A stretch of DNA of 64,000 bases from NCBI RefSeq assembly GCF_026420145.1, contig NZ_JAPMLV010000001.1, positions 62,001 to 126,000 of the forward strand, read 5' to 3'. Within the stretch, counting starts at the first letter, position 1; every line of letters starts with the position of its first letter. The notes below the pieces were generated by a model that was not told the origin of the DNA, searched no databases, and was given only the letters and a program-made list of their open reading frames with translations. The stretch is from Enterobacter pseudoroggenkampii. GTDB taxonomy: Bacteria > Pseudomonadota > Gammaproteobacteria > Enterobacterales > Enterobacteriaceae. The position numbers and the translations under genes are program-made. This document shows, in pieces, positions 9,886 to 20,353 of the stretch.

Positions 9886-11046
9886 TCAGTTAGACGCGGT
9901 GAGCACCTGGGCTTTATTGGCGCTCAGTTCTGCCACCAGGTTATTAATCCCGTCACTCATATTGACGAAACGCGTATGCGGGGAGCGGGTGACCACCACA
10001 AACGCGCCCACGTTTGACTGCGGGATCATGGCCATATAGGTGATGAATCCACCGCCGCCGCCGGTTTTCTGAATAATACCCGGACGCCCATTTTTCGGCG
10101 CCATATAGACCCACCCCATGCCGAGCGCATCGGCTTTACCCGGCACGTCCATCCCGATGACGCGGTGCAGCTGAGTACGCTGATAAATCAGAGTCTGCAT
10201 GCGATCGGCCTGGCTGGTGCGAGCGTAGAAATCTGAAGAAAGGAACTGCTGCATCCAGCGCATCATGTCGCCAGGCGTGGAGTAAACCCCGCCGCTGCCC
10301 ACAGCCGCGAGCGTGTTATTACAGGGGCTGGCGCCTTTCTCTGCCACCATCAGGCGACGGCACTGATCCGGGGACGGAGTAAACGTGGTGTCTTTCATGC
10401 CGAGCGGACGGGTGATCTGCTCTTCAAACAGCTGCGTATAGGGTTTGCCAGCCGCCGTTGAGAGGGCATCCGCCAGCAGGTCGAACGCCAGGTTTGAATA
10501 AGAGGCCTGCGAGCCCGGTGCCGCTTTCAGCGTGGCGGTACTCAGATAGCTCCAGCGCTGGTCGCGCGTTGGCCAGACAAATACGTCACGATGCGCCGCT
10601 CCGCCTGGCTGCTCACGCGGCAGGGCGCTGGTGTGGGTTGCAAGGTTCACAAGCCGGATCGGCGTCCCCTGATACGTGGGGACCCGGGCACCTGGCGGCG
10701 CGTATTTGCTGAGCGGATCGTCAAGCTTCACCACGCCCTGGTCGAGCAGTTTCACCAGCATTTCGCTGGTCATCAGCTTGGTTAAGGACGCGATGCGGAT
10801 AACGGAATCCAGCTGCGGGTGAACGTTATTTCCCGGACGCGTTTCGCCAAAGCTGCGGAACACACGCTGGTTGCCGTCGATGACGACCATCGCCATCCCG
10901 GTCGCGCCGCTGCCGTAATAGATAAGGTTCGCGTAGCGATCGGCAATATCTGAAGCTAAAACGGGTGCCGTCAGCGGTTGGGCTGCCTGGGCGGTAGAAA
11001 AGCTCACCGCACACAGCGCGGCAAAAGAGAGCAGACAACGTTTCAA
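9886..11046 (-). CDS. ampH: D-alanyl-D-alanine carboxypeptidase/endopeptidase AmpH
   Basis: Class C penicillin-binding protein that trims and cleaves murein crosslinks in the periplasm and aids peptidoglycan recycling. The start is a TTG at 11046 (LKRCLLSFAALCAVSF as signal peptide), preceded by GGATG; an AUG is not available in a sensible place and E. coli AmpH begins at the same residue. The 386 residues contain the serine motif SLTK, a YSN motif (SYSNLAFDLL) and the KTGGGGGF motif. A divergent hydrolase gene lies upstream. Confidence 0.95.
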   Translation of the reverse strand: MKRCLLSFAALCAVSFSTAQAAQPLTAPVLASDIADRYANLIYYGSGATGMAMVVIDGNQRVFRSFGETRPGNNVHPQLDSVIRIASLTKLMTSEMLVKLLDQGVVKLDDPLSKYAPPGARVPTYQGTPIRLVNLATHTSALPREQPGGAAHRDVFVWPTRDQRWSYLSTATLKAAPGSQASYSNLAFDLLADALSTAAGKPYTQLFEEQITRPLGMKDTTFTPSPDQCRRLMVAEKGASPCNNTLAAVGSGGVYSTPGDMMRWMQQFLSSDFYARTSQADRMQTLIYQRTQLHRVIGMDVPGKADALGMGWVYMAPKNGRPGIIQKTGGGGGFITYMAMIPQSNVGAFVVVTRSPHTRFVNMSDGINNLVAELSANKAQVLTASN

Positions 11047-11250
11047 CGAAAAGCATCCATGAAGTGAATGAGGAAAGTAATGGGTATTTATACTACTAAT
11101 CGGAACCGCGCAATGCCCCGAATTGCATAACGATAGCGAGAAAAACGTAACCATGGGTAAATATGAACAATTTACTTACGAGCCATCTCCCATTTTGTGA
11201 CATCGGGCTTATGATAGGCACCAGTTTCACTCAATCTTACGGAGAACGGT

Positions 11251-11784
11251 ATGTCTGAGAAGCGTGTGGTTATGGTTGTCGATATGCAGAACGGGGTATT
11301 TGAAACCCCTCGTCATCAGCGTGAAAAGTGTGTCTCTCTGATCAACCAGCTTACGCAGGCAGCCGACACGGTGATTTTTATTCAGCATACTGAGGCTGGT
11401 GGCCTGGAAGAGGGGAGTGAGGGGTTTGCACTACTGCCTGAACTCCATCAGCCTGCTGACGCGCTTTATGTGACCAAAACCGCCTGTGATGCCTTCTACA
11501 ACACCGCGCTTGAGGCGCTGCTGCGTGAGCAGGGTATTCGCGAGTTTGTCATCTGCGGCTGCGCCACCGATTACTGCGTCGATGCGACGGTTAAGAACGG
11601 CGTCAGCCGGGGTTATCACATCACCGTGGCGGAAGATGCCCATACTACAGCCAATCGCCCGGCTGCTGAAGCACAGATCCTGATTAACCATCACAACGAC
11701 GTCTGGCGTAACTTCATTGCGCCGGCGAATCCTCTCGCGGTGAAACGCACCGAAACAATTCTTGAAAACTGGAAAGCGAACTAA
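11251..11784 (+). CDS. Isochorismatase-family cysteine hydrolase
   Basis: A 177-residue cytoplasmic hydrolase of the isochorismatase/nicotinamidase superfamily. The catalytic triad can be placed at D11 (VVDMQNG), K76 (VTKTACDAF) and C109 (GCATDYCVDATV), so the enzyme looks active. The substrate cannot be told from sequence; amides such as nicotinamide, ureidoacrylate or biuret-like compounds are handled by relatives. The ATG at 11251 follows GGAG. The gene lies between ampH and sbmA, where E. coli K-12 has none, and is transcribed towards sbmA, 114 bases ahead of it. Confidence 0.88.
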   Translation: MSEKRVVMVVDMQNGVFETPRHQREKCVSLINQLTQAADTVIFIQHTEAGGLEEGSEGFALLPELHQPADALYVTKTACDAFYNTALEALLREQGIREFVICGCATDYCVDATVKNGVSRGYHITVAEDAHTTANRPAAEAQILINHHNDVWRNFIAPANPLAVKRTETILENWKAN

Positions 11785-11898
11785 TAATTAACGCTCGGGT
11801 CTGACCTTTTTGCCGGAGCCGGGAGGCTGGCTCGGGCAGGTTTTCGTGTGGTGACGTGTTGTACACAGCAACAGCCATAACAACAAGAAGGAAGCATT

Positions 11899-13119
11899 AT
11901 GTTTAAGTCTTTTTTCCCAAAGCCGGGGCCTTTTTTCCTGTCGGCATTTATTTGGGCACTGATCGCTGTCATTTTCTGGCAGGCGGGCGGCGGCGCATGG
12001 CTGACGCGCATCACGGGGGCGACAGGCGAGGTGCCGATTAGCGCGGCGCGCTTCTGGTCGCTGAGCTTTATCGTATTTTATGCCTACTACACGGTATGTG
12101 TGGGGCTGTTTGCACTCTTCTGGTTCAAATATTCTCCGCATCGTTGGCAGTTTTGGTCGATTTTGGGATCTGCACTGATCATTTTCGTTACCTGGTTCAT
12201 GGTGGAAGTGAGCGTTGCAATTAATGCATGGTATGCACCCTTCTACGATTTGATCCAAAAAGCACTAAGCGCCCCGAATAAGGTTCCGATTGGTGAACTC
12301 TATGCCAGTCTCGTTAGTTTTACCGGCATTGCCATGATTGCAGTAACAGTGGCAGTGCTGAACAATTTCTTCGTTAGCCATTACGTTTTCCGTTGGCGTA
12401 CTGCTATGAACGAATATTACATGGCAAATTGGCAACGACTGCGGCACATCGAAGGTGCTGCACAGCGTGTGCAGGAAGACACCATGCGTTTTGCCTCAAC
12501 GCTGGAGGACATGGGGGTCAGCTTGCTTAATGCTGTGATGAAACTTATCGCTTTTTTACCGATTCTGATTGCACTTTCACCCCATGTGCCTGAACTTCCA
12601 ATTGTTGGTCATTTACCCTATGGTTTGGTTATTGCGGCACTGGTCTGGTCTCTTATGGGAACGGGGCTTCTTGCTGTGGTGGGAATCAAATTGCCGGGGT
12701 TACAATTTAAAAATCAGCGCGTGGAAGCGGCTTACCGTAAAGAACTCGTTTACGGTGAGGATGACCCATCACGAGCTGCGCCACCAACGGTAAAAGAGTT
12801 ATTTCAGAACGTCCGTTTTAACTACTTTAAGCTCTACTTCCACTACATGTATTTCAACATAGCTCGTATTTTATATCTTCAGGCCGATACTGTTTTTGGA
12901 ATAGTCCTGTTGTTCCCGTCAATAGTTGCAGGGACAATTACCCTGGGACTGATGACCCAAATTACCAACGTGTTTGATCAGGTCAGAAGTTCATTCCAGT
13001 ACCTGATCAGCTCCTGGACCACGCTGGTAGAACTGATGTCTATCTACAAACGTCTGCGCAGCTTTGAACGCGAGCTGGACGATCGTGACCTGCAGGAAGT
13101 CACCAACACATTTAGCTAA
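11899..13119 (+). CDS. sbmA: Peptide antibiotic transporter SbmA
   Basis: Inner-membrane, proton-driven importer that admits microcins B17 and J25, bleomycin and proline-rich peptides; its normal cargo is unknown. The 406 residues equal the E. coli length and show about six to eight hydrophobic segments of an ABC-transporter-like membrane domain without an ATPase. It is followed 14 bases later by yaiW, its usual partner. The middle of the gene (about 12080-12990) uses more A/T and different codons than both ends, which suggests an internal recombination tract. Confidence 0.95.
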   Translation: MFKSFFPKPGPFFLSAFIWALIAVIFWQAGGGAWLTRITGATGEVPISAARFWSLSFIVFYAYYTVCVGLFALFWFKYSPHRWQFWSILGSALIIFVTWFMVEVSVAINAWYAPFYDLIQKALSAPNKVPIGELYASLVSFTGIAMIAVTVAVLNNFFVSHYVFRWRTAMNEYYMANWQRLRHIEGAAQRVQEDTMRFASTLEDMGVSLLNAVMKLIAFLPILIALSPHVPELPIVGHLPYGLVIAALVWSLMGTGLLAVVGIKLPGLQFKNQRVEAAYRKELVYGEDDPSRAAPPTVKELFQNVRFNYFKLYFHYMYFNIARILYLQADTVFGIVLLFPSIVAGTITLGLMTQITNVFDQVRSSFQYLISSWTTLVELMSIYKRLRSFERELDDRDLQEVTNTFS

Positions 13120-13133
13120 AACAGGACGTTGCT

Positions 13134-14231
13134 ATGCCTTTTACCGTACCGCGCGCATTACCGTTGACCATTCTGGCCGCTTTTGTGCTGGCAGGCTGTG
13201 CCGAAAAGGGGGCCGCTCCGCTCAAAAAGGGCGAGAAGCCCGTTGATGTGGCGAGCGTTGTGCGGCAGAAAATGCCCGCCAGCGTGAAGGATCGCAATGC
13301 GTGGGCAGACGCGCTGGCAAAAACCTTTGAAAGCCAAAAGATCGCGCCGACCGAGGAGAACATCTGTTCGGTGCTGGCGGTGGCGCAGCAGGAGTCGATG
13401 TACCAGTCAGACCCGGCTGTGCCGGGGCTGAATAAAATTGCCTGGAAAGAGATCGACCGCCGCGCGGAGTCCATGCACATCCCGGTGTTCCTCGTGCATA
13501 CCGCGCTTAAAATCACCTCACCGAACGGCAAAAGTTACAGCGAGCGGCTGGATACGGTGAAAACCGAAAAACAGCTTAGCGCCATCTTTGATGATTTCAT
13601 CAGCATGGTCCCAATGGGGCAGAAGCTGTTTGGCTCACTGAACCCGGTCCACACCGGAGGCCCAATGCAGGTAAGCATCGCGTTCGCGGAGAAGCATACC
13701 GACGGCTACCCGTGGAAAATCGACGGCACGGTGCGCCAGGAGGTCTTCTCCCTGCGCGGCGGGCTGTGGTTCGGCACGTATCACCTGCTGAACTACCCGG
13801 CGAACTACGATGAGCCGCTGTACCGCTTTGCCGACTTTAACGCCGGCTGGTATGCCAGCCGTAATGCGGCATTCCAGAGTGCGGTCAGCCGCGCAAGCGG
13901 CGTCAAGCTCGCGCTGGACGGCGATCTCATCGCTTACGGCAGCAGCGAGGCGGGAAGCACTGAGCTTGCCGTAAGGAAATTATCGACAACGCTTGGCTTG
14001 AGCAACAGCGACATTCGCCGTCAGCTTGAGAAAGGAGATAGCCTGGCCTTTGAGAAAACGGATCTGTACAAGAAGGTGTTTGCGCTCGCAGAGCAGAAAA
14101 GCGGGAAAACGTTACCGAGGGCTATCCTGCCGGGCATTCAGCTGGAAAGCCCGAAGATCACGCGTAACCTGACCACCGCGTGGTTCGCAAAACGCGTGGA
14201 CGATCGCCGGGCTCGCTGTATGGGGCTTTAA
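13134..14231 (+). CDS. yaiW: Surface-exposed lipoprotein YaiW (DUF1615)
   Basis: A 365-residue outer-membrane lipoprotein with a lipobox LAGC near residue 22 ([10 protein letters not shown]). In E. coli the homologue is surface-exposed and helps SbmA-dependent uptake of proline-rich peptides such as Bac7. Here it is in the same arrangement immediately after sbmA, so the pair is probably co-transcribed. The final TAA overlaps the end of the convergent yaiY by 4 bases. Confidence 0.93.
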   Translation: MPFTVPRALPLTILAAFVLAGCAEKGAAPLKKGEKPVDVASVVRQKMPASVKDRNAWADALAKTFESQKIAPTEENICSVLAVAQQESMYQSDPAVPGLNKIAWKEIDRRAESMHIPVFLVHTALKITSPNGKSYSERLDTVKTEKQLSAIFDDFISMVPMGQKLFGSLNPVHTGGPMQVSIAFAEKHTDGYPWKIDGTVRQEVFSLRGGLWFGTYHLLNYPANYDEPLYRFADFNAGWYASRNAAFQSAVSRASGVKLALDGDLIAYGSSEAGSTELAVRKLSTTLGLSNSDIRRQLEKGDSLAFEKTDLYKKVFALAEQKSGKTLPRAILPGIQLESPKITRNLTTAWFAKRVDDRRARCMGL

Positions 14232-14527
14232 CGGCGACGGCGAAAGCGCAGCGCTAATGCCACCACGCCCAGAATCATACATCCCGCGAGGAAGGGAATC
14301 AGGCCGAACAGTGTGCTGACGCCAAAGCCAATCTCAACTCGCGGGCGTCCGTTATCCTGTACCTGCATCAGGTGTTCATAAACGCCTGGCGCATGGACCA
14401 GCATATTGAGCAGCTGTGAGCCAGCCCAGAAGCAGAACAGGACAAACAGGGCATACGCGATATTACCCGCCGTGGAGGTTTTTGGTTTTCCGCCAAAAAT
14501 CGGTTTCGACAATGTAAAGTCAGCCAT
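14228..14527 (-). CDS. yaiY: Inner membrane protein YaiY
   Basis: A 99-residue protein of unknown function, close in length to the 102-residue E. coli YaiY. It has two hydrophobic segments (about residues 22-42, [14 protein letters not shown], and 68-90, [14 protein letters not shown]) and a basic C-terminus RFRRRR. The ATG at 14527 has a GGAGG site upstream. It ends 4 bases inside the 3' end of yaiW on the opposite strand. Confidence 0.9.
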   Translation of the reverse strand: MADFTLSKPIFGGKPKTSTAGNIAYALFVLFCFWAGSQLLNMLVHAPGVYEHLMQVQDNGRPRVEIGFGVSTLFGLIPFLAGCMILGVVALALRFRRRR

Positions 14528-14774
14528 GATGACCTCCGGATAAATCGCTCTGTTAATACGCTTCGTACAGGGGGAGTTTGACAGGTCATCGCATTTGTCA
14601 ATATCAGAATCGTGGTAATTTACGCGCCGGAATCCTCCTGGATTGTTGATTTCTGCAGCACATCACAATTTCATGACTTAACTGAAATTGCGTCGCGTTT
14701 CAGAATTTCCGTATCTGCCACAGACCTGGCCGTAAATCTGTGAGAGGATGTCTTTTTTTCCTGCCGGAGTTGTT

Positions 14775-15011
14775 ATGAAGCTCACGTCCAAACTACGCCG
14801 AGACTGGCACTACTACGCCTTCGCTATCGGGCTGATCTTTATTCTTAACGGTGTTGCGGGCCTGTTGGGGTTTGAGGCAAAAGGCTGGCAAACGTATGCC
14901 GTTGGGCTGGTGACCTGGGTGATCAGTTTCTGGCTGGCGGGGTTGATTATCCGCCGTCGTCCTGAAGAGACGACAGCGGATGAGGCGGAGTCGGCGAAGC
15001 GCGCCGATTAA
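14775..15011 (+). CDS. yaiZ: Small membrane protein YaiZ (DUF2754)
   Basis: A 78-residue protein with two hydrophobic segments ([20 protein letters not shown] and [20 protein letters not shown]) and a basic RRR stop-transfer. E. coli YaiZ is 70 residues; here the acidic tail is a little longer. The start at 14775 ([11 protein letters not shown]) follows GGAG; an earlier in-frame ATG at 14748 is less likely. Function unknown. The stop overlaps the 3' end of ddlA by 4 bases, tail to tail. Confidence 0.88.
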   Translation: MKLTSKLRRDWHYYAFAIGLIFILNGVAGLLGFEAKGWQTYAVGLVTWVISFWLAGLIIRRRPEETTADEAESAKRAD

Positions 15012-16108
15012 CCGTTTACGGAACTTTTAAGCGCGCTGTCGGCGGCGTGACGCTCCAGCGCCAGTTCGATCAGGCGGGTGATCAATTCCGGGTAGCTCAG
15101 GCCACTTGCCTGCCACAGCTTTGGATACATGCTGATGTTAGTGAACCCCGGCAGCGTGTTGATTTCATTGATCACCACCTCGTTTTCCGCCGTCAGGAAC
15201 ACATCCACGCGCGCCATGCCGCAGCAGCCGAGCGTCTGATAAGCATGTATGGCGATCGCCCGGATCTTATCGTTAACCGCCGGATCGAGATCCGCAGGCA
15301 CGACAACCTGGGCGCCTTTATCATCAATGTATTTGGTGTCGTACGAGTAGAAGTCGCTGTTTAACACCACCTCTCCGCAGGTGCTCGCCTGTGGGAAATC
15401 GTTGCCCAGCACGGCGCACTCAATTTCACGGCCTTTAATACCCTGCTCAACCACCACTTTATGGTCGAACTCAAACGCCAGGCGGACGGCCTGCGTGAAC
15501 TCAGCTTCGCTGGTCACTTTGCTGACGCCCACGGAGGAGCCCTGGTTTGCAGGCTTCACAAACAGCGGCAGACCCAGCTCTCCGCTAATTTGCGCGAAGC
15601 TGTGTTTGTCGCGGTTGGCGCGTGTGAGGGTCACGAATGGTGCAATGTTCAGCCCGGCATCGCGCAGCAGGCGTTTGGTGACGTCTTTGTCCATGCATGC
15701 GGCAGAGCCGAGGACGTCCGAGCCGACGAACGGCAGGTTGGCCATGCGCAGCATTCCCTGCAGGGAACCATCTTCCCCCAGTGTGCCGTGAACGATAGGG
15801 AAGACAACGTCGATCTGGGCGAGAGCCTGAGCATTGCCGGCGTCGATAAGCTGCCCCTTCACGACGCCGGGTACGGTGGCGACGCTCACTTCCGAAGGAT
15901 TAAGGGCGATGTGTGCCGGATCGTGAGCATTCAGCAGATACTGGCTGGCATCGTTAACGTGCCACTGGCCCTGTTTATCAATGCCCAGCAGCACCACGTC
16001 GAAGCGGCTTTTATCGATCGCATCAACGATATTTTTGGCCGATTGCAATGACACTTCGTGCTCCGCTGATTTTCCCCCAAAGACAATACCTACGCGCTGC
16101 TTAGCCAT
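15008..16108 (-). CDS. ddlA: D-alanine--D-alanine ligase A
   Basis: ATP-grasp enzyme that joins two D-alanines for the peptidoglycan stem peptide, in the cytoplasm. The start at 16108 ([12 protein letters not shown]) gives 366 residues (E. coli 364). Visible are [14 protein letters not shown] at the N-terminus, the ATP-grasp lysine loop [16 protein letters not shown] and the metal-binding [10 protein letters not shown] near residue 320. The divergent gene upstream encodes a possible murein hydrolase, so the pair may be linked in wall metabolism (inference). Confidence 0.97.
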   Translation of the reverse strand: MAKQRVGIVFGGKSAEHEVSLQSAKNIVDAIDKSRFDVVLLGIDKQGQWHVNDASQYLLNAHDPAHIALNPSEVSVATVPGVVKGQLIDAGNAQALAQIDVVFPIVHGTLGEDGSLQGMLRMANLPFVGSDVLGSAACMDKDVTKRLLRDAGLNIAPFVTLTRANRDKHSFAQISGELGLPLFVKPANQGSSVGVSKVTSEAEFTQAVRLAFEFDHKVVVEQGIKGREIECAVLGNDFPQASTCGEVVLNSDFYSYDTKYIDDKGAQVVVPADLDPAVNDKIRAIAIHAYQTLGCCGMARVDVFLTAENEVVINEINTLPGFTNISMYPKLWQASGLSYPELITRLIELALERHAADSALKSSVNG

Positions 16109-16211
16109 CTCACTCTCTTCCAGTCTGACGAAAAGCCAATAACATACCACGATGCCCGGCGGGTTTCGCGGCCTTCTGCCATAATGTTTTGGGGAATGTT
16201 GAGGGGGGAGA

Positions 16212-16895
16212 GTGAAAGGAAAAACGCTGCTGACCGTATTTATCATTTTGGCCATCGCAACGGTGGGTTACCGCAGGTTGCCGCCTTACTACAACCCTTT
16301 CATGCCGCTGACGCTTGACGACCCGCCGGGTCGAATCACCCAGTATAAGCTTCGGCGCTTAACCCCCGAGGCGTGCGCGAGCCTGCTTTCGCAGGCTAAC
16401 CAAAGAGATCTCATCCGCACCCAGCCGGTGGCTGACAGGGGCGGCGCGTGTCCGCTTAATAACGTTGTACGCGTGCGTGACTTCGGTCCGGTCGGCCTGA
16501 ACAGCAGTTTTCTCGCCAGCTGTCCGCTGGCGCTCAGCTCAGCCCTCTTTATCAGTCAGCAGGCCCGGCCGCTGACAAAACGCTATACGGGCAGCGACCT
16601 GGCGCGTATCGATCATCTCGGCAGCTTTGCCTGCCGCAATATTTACCACCGCCCTGACGCGCGACGCAGTGAACATGCTACGGCTGAGGCGCTGGATATT
16701 GCCGCTTTTCGTCTGGCGAACGGTGAACGCGTCACGGTGATGAACGGCTGGAAGGCGGCAACAACGCAGCCATGGCTGAAGGCCATGCTGGCGGCAAGCT
16801 GCGGCTACTACGGAAACGGCCTGGGGCCGGAGTATAACGCGGCGCATGCCAACCATTTTCATCTGGGCATGCGCGGTTTCGGACTCTGTCGGTGA
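16212..16895 (+). CDS. Extensin-like C-terminal domain protein with LAS-type metallopeptidase zinc motif
   Basis: A 227-residue protein of the bacterial extensin-like family. The GTG at 16212 follows AGGGGGGAG. Residues 4-18 form an uncleaved-looking membrane anchor, so the rest is probably periplasmic. The catalytic region has S153-x-H155-xxAxA-x-D162 and N214-H215-F-H217, matching in order and spacing the zinc ligands of LAS (MepA/VanX-type) peptidases, where the pattern is SxHxxGxAxD followed by HxH. Six cysteines (55, 80, 104, 141, 197, 226) could form disulfides. The gene is divergent from ddlA and absent here in E. coli K-12. A role in cleaving D-Ala-containing peptide crosslinks is inferred. 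Confidence 0.82.
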   Translation: MKGKTLLTVFIILAIATVGYRRLPPYYNPFMPLTLDDPPGRITQYKLRRLTPEACASLLSQANQRDLIRTQPVADRGGACPLNNVVRVRDFGPVGLNSSFLASCPLALSSALFISQQARPLTKRYTGSDLARIDHLGSFACRNIYHRPDARRSEHATAEALDIAAFRLANGERVTVMNGWKAATTQPWLKAMLAASCGYYGNGLGPEYNAAHANHFHLGMRGFGLCR

Positions 16896-16923
16896 AGCAT
16901 AATATTCCGCCAAAAAATGGATG

Positions 16924-16945
16924 AATTGTGACTTATTTCACAAAT
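16924..16945 (+). promoter_or_regulatory. CRP-type binding site upstream of the MFS gene
   Basis: The sequence AATTGTGACTTATTTCACAA is a near-perfect match to TGTGA-N6-TCACA with symmetric A/T flanks, centred at 16934.5. It lies 29 bases after the extensin-like gene and about 130 bases before the MFS start, so it would suit an activator site for the pump gene. Binding is not demonstrated. Confidence 0.7.
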
Positions 16946-17063
16946 ATGATGACTGGGAAGATAAAACACCAAAGTCAGTCAGGACGCATCTCTGGTGCGA
17001 CGTCAAAACGCGTAACTTGCTAATCTGACGGCGAATTCGCCTAAAAATGAAGACTATTTCTTT

Positions 17064-18278
17064 ATGGAATCCTGGAAAGTTAATCTCATCTCGGTCTGGT
17101 TCGGCTGCTTCTTCACCGGGTTGGCCATCAGCCAGATCCTGCCGTTCCTGCCGCTGTACGTCTCGCAGCTGGGGGTGACTTCGCATGAAGCGCTCTCCAT
17201 GTGGTCCGGTCTGACGTTCAGCGTCACGTTTCTGGTCTCCGCCATTGTGTCTCCGATGTGGGGCAGCCTGGCGGATCGGAAAGGCCGAAAACTTATGCTG
17301 CTGCGCGCCTCGCTCGGGATGGCGATTGCCATTCTGCTGCAGGCCTTCGCCACCAACGTCTGGCAGCTGTTTTTCCTGCGCGCGGTGATGGGGCTGACAT
17401 CCGGGTACATTCCGAATGCCATGGCGCTGGTCGCCTCTCAGGTGCCGCGCGAGCGAAGCGGCTGGGCGCTGAGTACGCTTTCCACGGCACAGATCAGCGG
17501 CGTCATCGGCGGTCCGCTGCTGGGGGGCTTTCTGGCGGACCACGTCGGGCTACGCGCGGTATTTATCATCACTGCGGTTCTGCTGGTGGTCAGTTTTCTG
17601 GTGACGCTCTTTCTTATTAAAGAGGGGGGCCGTCCGGTTATCAGTAAATCTGAACGCCTCAGCGGCAAGGCCGTCTTCGCCTCGCTGCCCTATCCGGGAC
17701 TGATGATCAGCCTGTTTGTGACCACCATGGTGATCCAGCTTTGTAACGGTTCGGTCGGTCCGATTCTGGCGCTGTTTATCAAGTCGATGGAGCCGGATAG
17801 CACCAATATCGCTTTTCTGAGCGGCATGATTGCCGCCGTGCCGGGCGTATCCGCCCTGATTTCCGCGCCGCGTCTGGGAAAACTGGGTGACAGGATCGGC
17901 ACGGCGCGCATCCTGATGGCGACGCTGATCTTTGCGGTGGTACTCTTCTTCGCGATGTCGTTTGTCACCTCTCCGCTTCAGCTTGGCGTATTGCGATTTC
18001 TGCTCGGGTTTGCTGATGGCGCCATGTTGCCTGCGGTGCAGACCCTGCTGGTTAAATATTCCAGCGACCAGGTGACGGGGCGTATTTTTGGATATAACCA
18101 GTCATTTATGTATCTGGGGAATGTTGCCGGTCCGCTTATTGGCGCATCCGTTTCCGCGATGGCCGGTTTTCGCTGGGTATTTGCGGCGACAGCGATTGTT
18201 GTTTTAATCAATATTATCCAGCTGGCTATTGCGCTGCGACGCCGCAGACAAATGGCGGAGGCCAAATCGGCGAGATAA
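17064..18278 (+). CDS. MFS multidrug transporter, MdtG-like
   Basis: A 404-residue, 12-segment major facilitator of the drug:H+ antiporter group. The family signature is clear in the loop after segment 2 ([17 protein letters not shown]) and again at [15 protein letters not shown] in the second half. It resembles E. coli MdtG (YceE) strongly along its length but sits at a different locus, between ddlA and iraP, so it is best regarded as a paralogue or relative rather than mdtG itself. Efflux of fosfomycin- or quinolone-like drugs is only inferred from MdtG. A terminator follows and a CRP-type site precedes it. Confidence 0.88.
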   Translation: MESWKVNLISVWFGCFFTGLAISQILPFLPLYVSQLGVTSHEALSMWSGLTFSVTFLVSAIVSPMWGSLADRKGRKLMLLRASLGMAIAILLQAFATNVWQLFFLRAVMGLTSGYIPNAMALVASQVPRERSGWALSTLSTAQISGVIGGPLLGGFLADHVGLRAVFIITAVLLVVSFLVTLFLIKEGGRPVISKSERLSGKAVFASLPYPGLMISLFVTTMVIQLCNGSVGPILALFIKSMEPDSTNIAFLSGMIAAVPGVSALISAPRLGKLGDRIGTARILMATLIFAVVLFFAMSFVTSPLQLGVLRFLLGFADGAMLPAVQTLLVKYSSDQVTGRIFGYNQSFMYLGNVAGPLIGASVSAMAGFRWVFAATAIVVLINIIQLAIALRRRRQMAEAKSAR

Positions 18279-18311
18279 CAATTTCGCAGATGTATTATAT
18301 ATTCTTATGGT

Positions 18312-18348
18312 CGCCGCATTTTTATATAACAAAATGCGGCGTCTTTTT
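18312..18348 (+). terminator. Terminator after the MFS gene
   Basis: An 11-bp perfect stem CGCCGCATTTT / AAAATGCGGCG around an 8-base loop, followed by TCTTTTT. It lies 34 bases after the MFS stop. Confidence 0.88.
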
Positions 18349-18488
18349 ATAGAAAAACGTTTCGATCACGGCGCTATCTCTTTATTTCTGTTCCTGTGTC
18401 ACTTTTGCATACCATAATTAATTTCTTCTCTTTGCAATATGGATTCAGAGTGATAACGTCAGACAAAACTGAAAAAGGAACTGGCACG

Positions 18489-18749
18489 ATGAAAAACCTC
18501 ATTGCTGAATTGCTGGTTAAGCTGGCACAAAAGGAAGAAGAGTCAAAAGAGCTGGTGGCTCAGGTCGAAGCGCTTGAAATTGTCGTCACCGCGCTGCTGC
18601 GACAAATGGCAAAAACCGATCAACAGGCGTTGATAGAGAGCGTGGAAGGTGCGCTGGACAGCGTCAGGCCTGAATCGCAGGTTCCGGTTGAGGATGCCGA
18701 GATGCTCCACCAGTACGTAAAGAAGCTGTTAAGGCATCCGCGCAGCTAA
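18489..18749 (+). CDS. iraP: Anti-adaptor protein IraP
   Basis: An 86-residue anti-adaptor that binds RssB and so protects the stress sigma factor RpoS from ClpXP degradation, notably during phosphate starvation. The start at 18489 ([19 protein letters not shown]) follows AAAGGAAC. The N-terminal half is a predicted coiled coil rich in Glu, Gln and Lys. Position immediately before phoA and size match E. coli IraP. Placement next to the Pho genes fits its phosphate-stress role. Confidence 0.94.
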   Translation: MKNLIAELLVKLAQKEEESKELVAQVEALEIVVTALLRQMAKTDQQALIESVEGALDSVRPESQVPVEDAEMLHQYVKKLLRHPRS

Positions 18750-18770
18750 ACCGTCACAGGACGTAACGAC

Positions 18771-18804
18771 GTGTCATAGAATTGTCATGCAGGATGCCTA
18801 TAGT
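18771..18804 (+). promoter_or_regulatory. Pho box and -10 element of phoA
   Basis: GTGTCATAGAATTGTCAT at 18771-18788 fits the PhoB direct repeat CTGTCATA-N3-CTGTCAT. It is followed 10 bases later by TATAGT at 18799-18804, the expected -10. The arrangement, with the Pho box replacing a -35, is the same as in E. coli phoA, so PhoB activation under low phosphate is well supported. Confidence 0.88.
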
Positions 18805-18848
18805 CGCTCTGTTTTTATTTTTATGTATTTGTACATGGAGAAAATAAA

Positions 18849-20264
18849 TTGAAACAGAGCGCACTTTTCATTGCATTACTTCCCCTGTTAATTACCCCTG
18901 CCATTTATGCTGATACGACGCAAACCAGCGTGCTGGATAATCGTGCGGCAAAAGGGGATATCACCCAGCCTGGCGGCGCGCGCCGTTTATCAGAAGATCA
19001 AACTGCCGCTATTCGCGCTTCGCTGAATGATAAGCCGGCGAAAAATATTATTCTGCTGATTGGCGATGGAATGGGCGATTCCGAAATCACGGCGGCGCGA
19101 AATTATGCTGAGGGAGCGGGCGGCTTTTTTAAAGGTATCGACGCCTTACCACTGACCGGACAATATACCCATTACGCGCTGGATAAAAAAACCGGTAAAC
19201 CGGATTACGTAACGGACTCCGCGGCCTCTGCCACGGCGTGGTCCACCGGCGTGAAAACTTATAATGGTGCGCTGAGCGTGGATATTCACGAGAAAGATCA
19301 TCAAACCCTTCTGGAGATGGCAAAAGCGGCGGGCCTGGCGACCGGCAACGTCTCCACCGCTGAACTTCAGGATGCGACGCCTGCGGCGCTGGTGGCACAC
19401 GTGACCTCGCGTAAGTGCTACGGCCCGTCAGCGACCAGCGAAAAATGCCCAACGAATGCGCTGGAAAAAGGAGGCAAAGGCTCGATTACGGAACAGCTGC
19501 TGAACGCGCGTCCTGACGTGACCCTGGGCGGCGGAGCGAAAACCTTCGCGGAAACCGCGACGGCGGGCGAGTGGCAGGGCAAAACGCTGCACGAGCAGGC
19601 GCAGGCTCGCGGCTATCAGCTGGTGAGTGACGCAAATGCTCTGGCGGCGATAAGCGAGGCGAACCAGGACAAGCCGCTGCTGGGGCTGTTCTCTGACGGC
19701 AACATGCCCGTGCGCTGGGAAGGACCAAAAGCCTCTTATCACGGCAACATCGATCAGCCTGCCGTGACCTGTACGCCGAACCCGAAACGTACGGACAGCA
19801 TACCGACGCTGGCGGCGATGACCGATAAAGCGATCTCTCTTTTGAGCAAGAGCGAAAAAGGGTTCTTCCTGCAGGTTGAGGGCGCGTCGATCGATAAACA
19901 GGATCATGCCGCGAATCCGTGCGGTCAGATTGGCGAAACCGTCGATCTGGACGAAGCGGTGCAGAAGGCGCTCGCGTTCGCGAAAAAAGACGGTAACACC
20001 CTGGTGATCGTCACCGCGGACCATGCGCACGCCAGCCAGATCATTCCGCCAGATACCAAGGCCCCTGGCCTGACGCAGGCGCTGAACACCAAAGACGGCT
20101 CCGTCATGGTGATGAGCTACGGCAACTCTGAAGAAGAGTCCATGGAGCACACGGGCACCCAGTTGCGCATTGCCGCCTACGGTCCGCATGCGGCCAACGT
20201 GGTAGGCCTGACGGATCAAACGGATCTGTTCTACACCATGAAGGCGGCGCTGGGTCTGAAATGA
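18849..20264 (+). CDS. phoA: Alkaline phosphatase PhoA
   Basis: Periplasmic zinc/magnesium phosphomonoesterase that frees phosphate from organic esters during phosphate starvation. The start is TTG at 18849, 8 bases after GGAG (E. coli uses GTG). A signal peptide runs to about AIYA. The 471-residue sequence contains the catalytic serine in [13 protein letters not shown], metal residues in IGDGMGDSE, and TADHAHASQ, and C-terminal [12 protein letters not shown]. It is followed by psiF. Confidence 0.98.
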   Translation: MKQSALFIALLPLLITPAIYADTTQTSVLDNRAAKGDITQPGGARRLSEDQTAAIRASLNDKPAKNIILLIGDGMGDSEITAARNYAEGAGGFFKGIDALPLTGQYTHYALDKKTGKPDYVTDSAASATAWSTGVKTYNGALSVDIHEKDHQTLLEMAKAAGLATGNVSTAELQDATPAALVAHVTSRKCYGPSATSEKCPTNALEKGGKGSITEQLLNARPDVTLGGGAKTFAETATAGEWQGKTLHEQAQARGYQLVSDANALAAISEANQDKPLLGLFSDGNMPVRWEGPKASYHGNIDQPAVTCTPNPKRTDSIPTLAAMTDKAISLLSKSEKGFFLQVEGASIDKQDHAANPCGQIGETVDLDEAVQKALAFAKKDGNTLVIVTADHAHASQIIPPDTKAPGLTQALNTKDGSVMVMSYGNSEEESMEHTGTQLRIAAYGPHAANVVGLTDQTDLFYTMKAALGLK

Positions 20265-20353
20265 TAAAATCCCGGCGGAAATCACATCTGTCGGCTGGTT
20301 TTTTCCCTGTCACGAACCAGACTTACAGGGAATGTTCACAAAAGGATGGTGCA

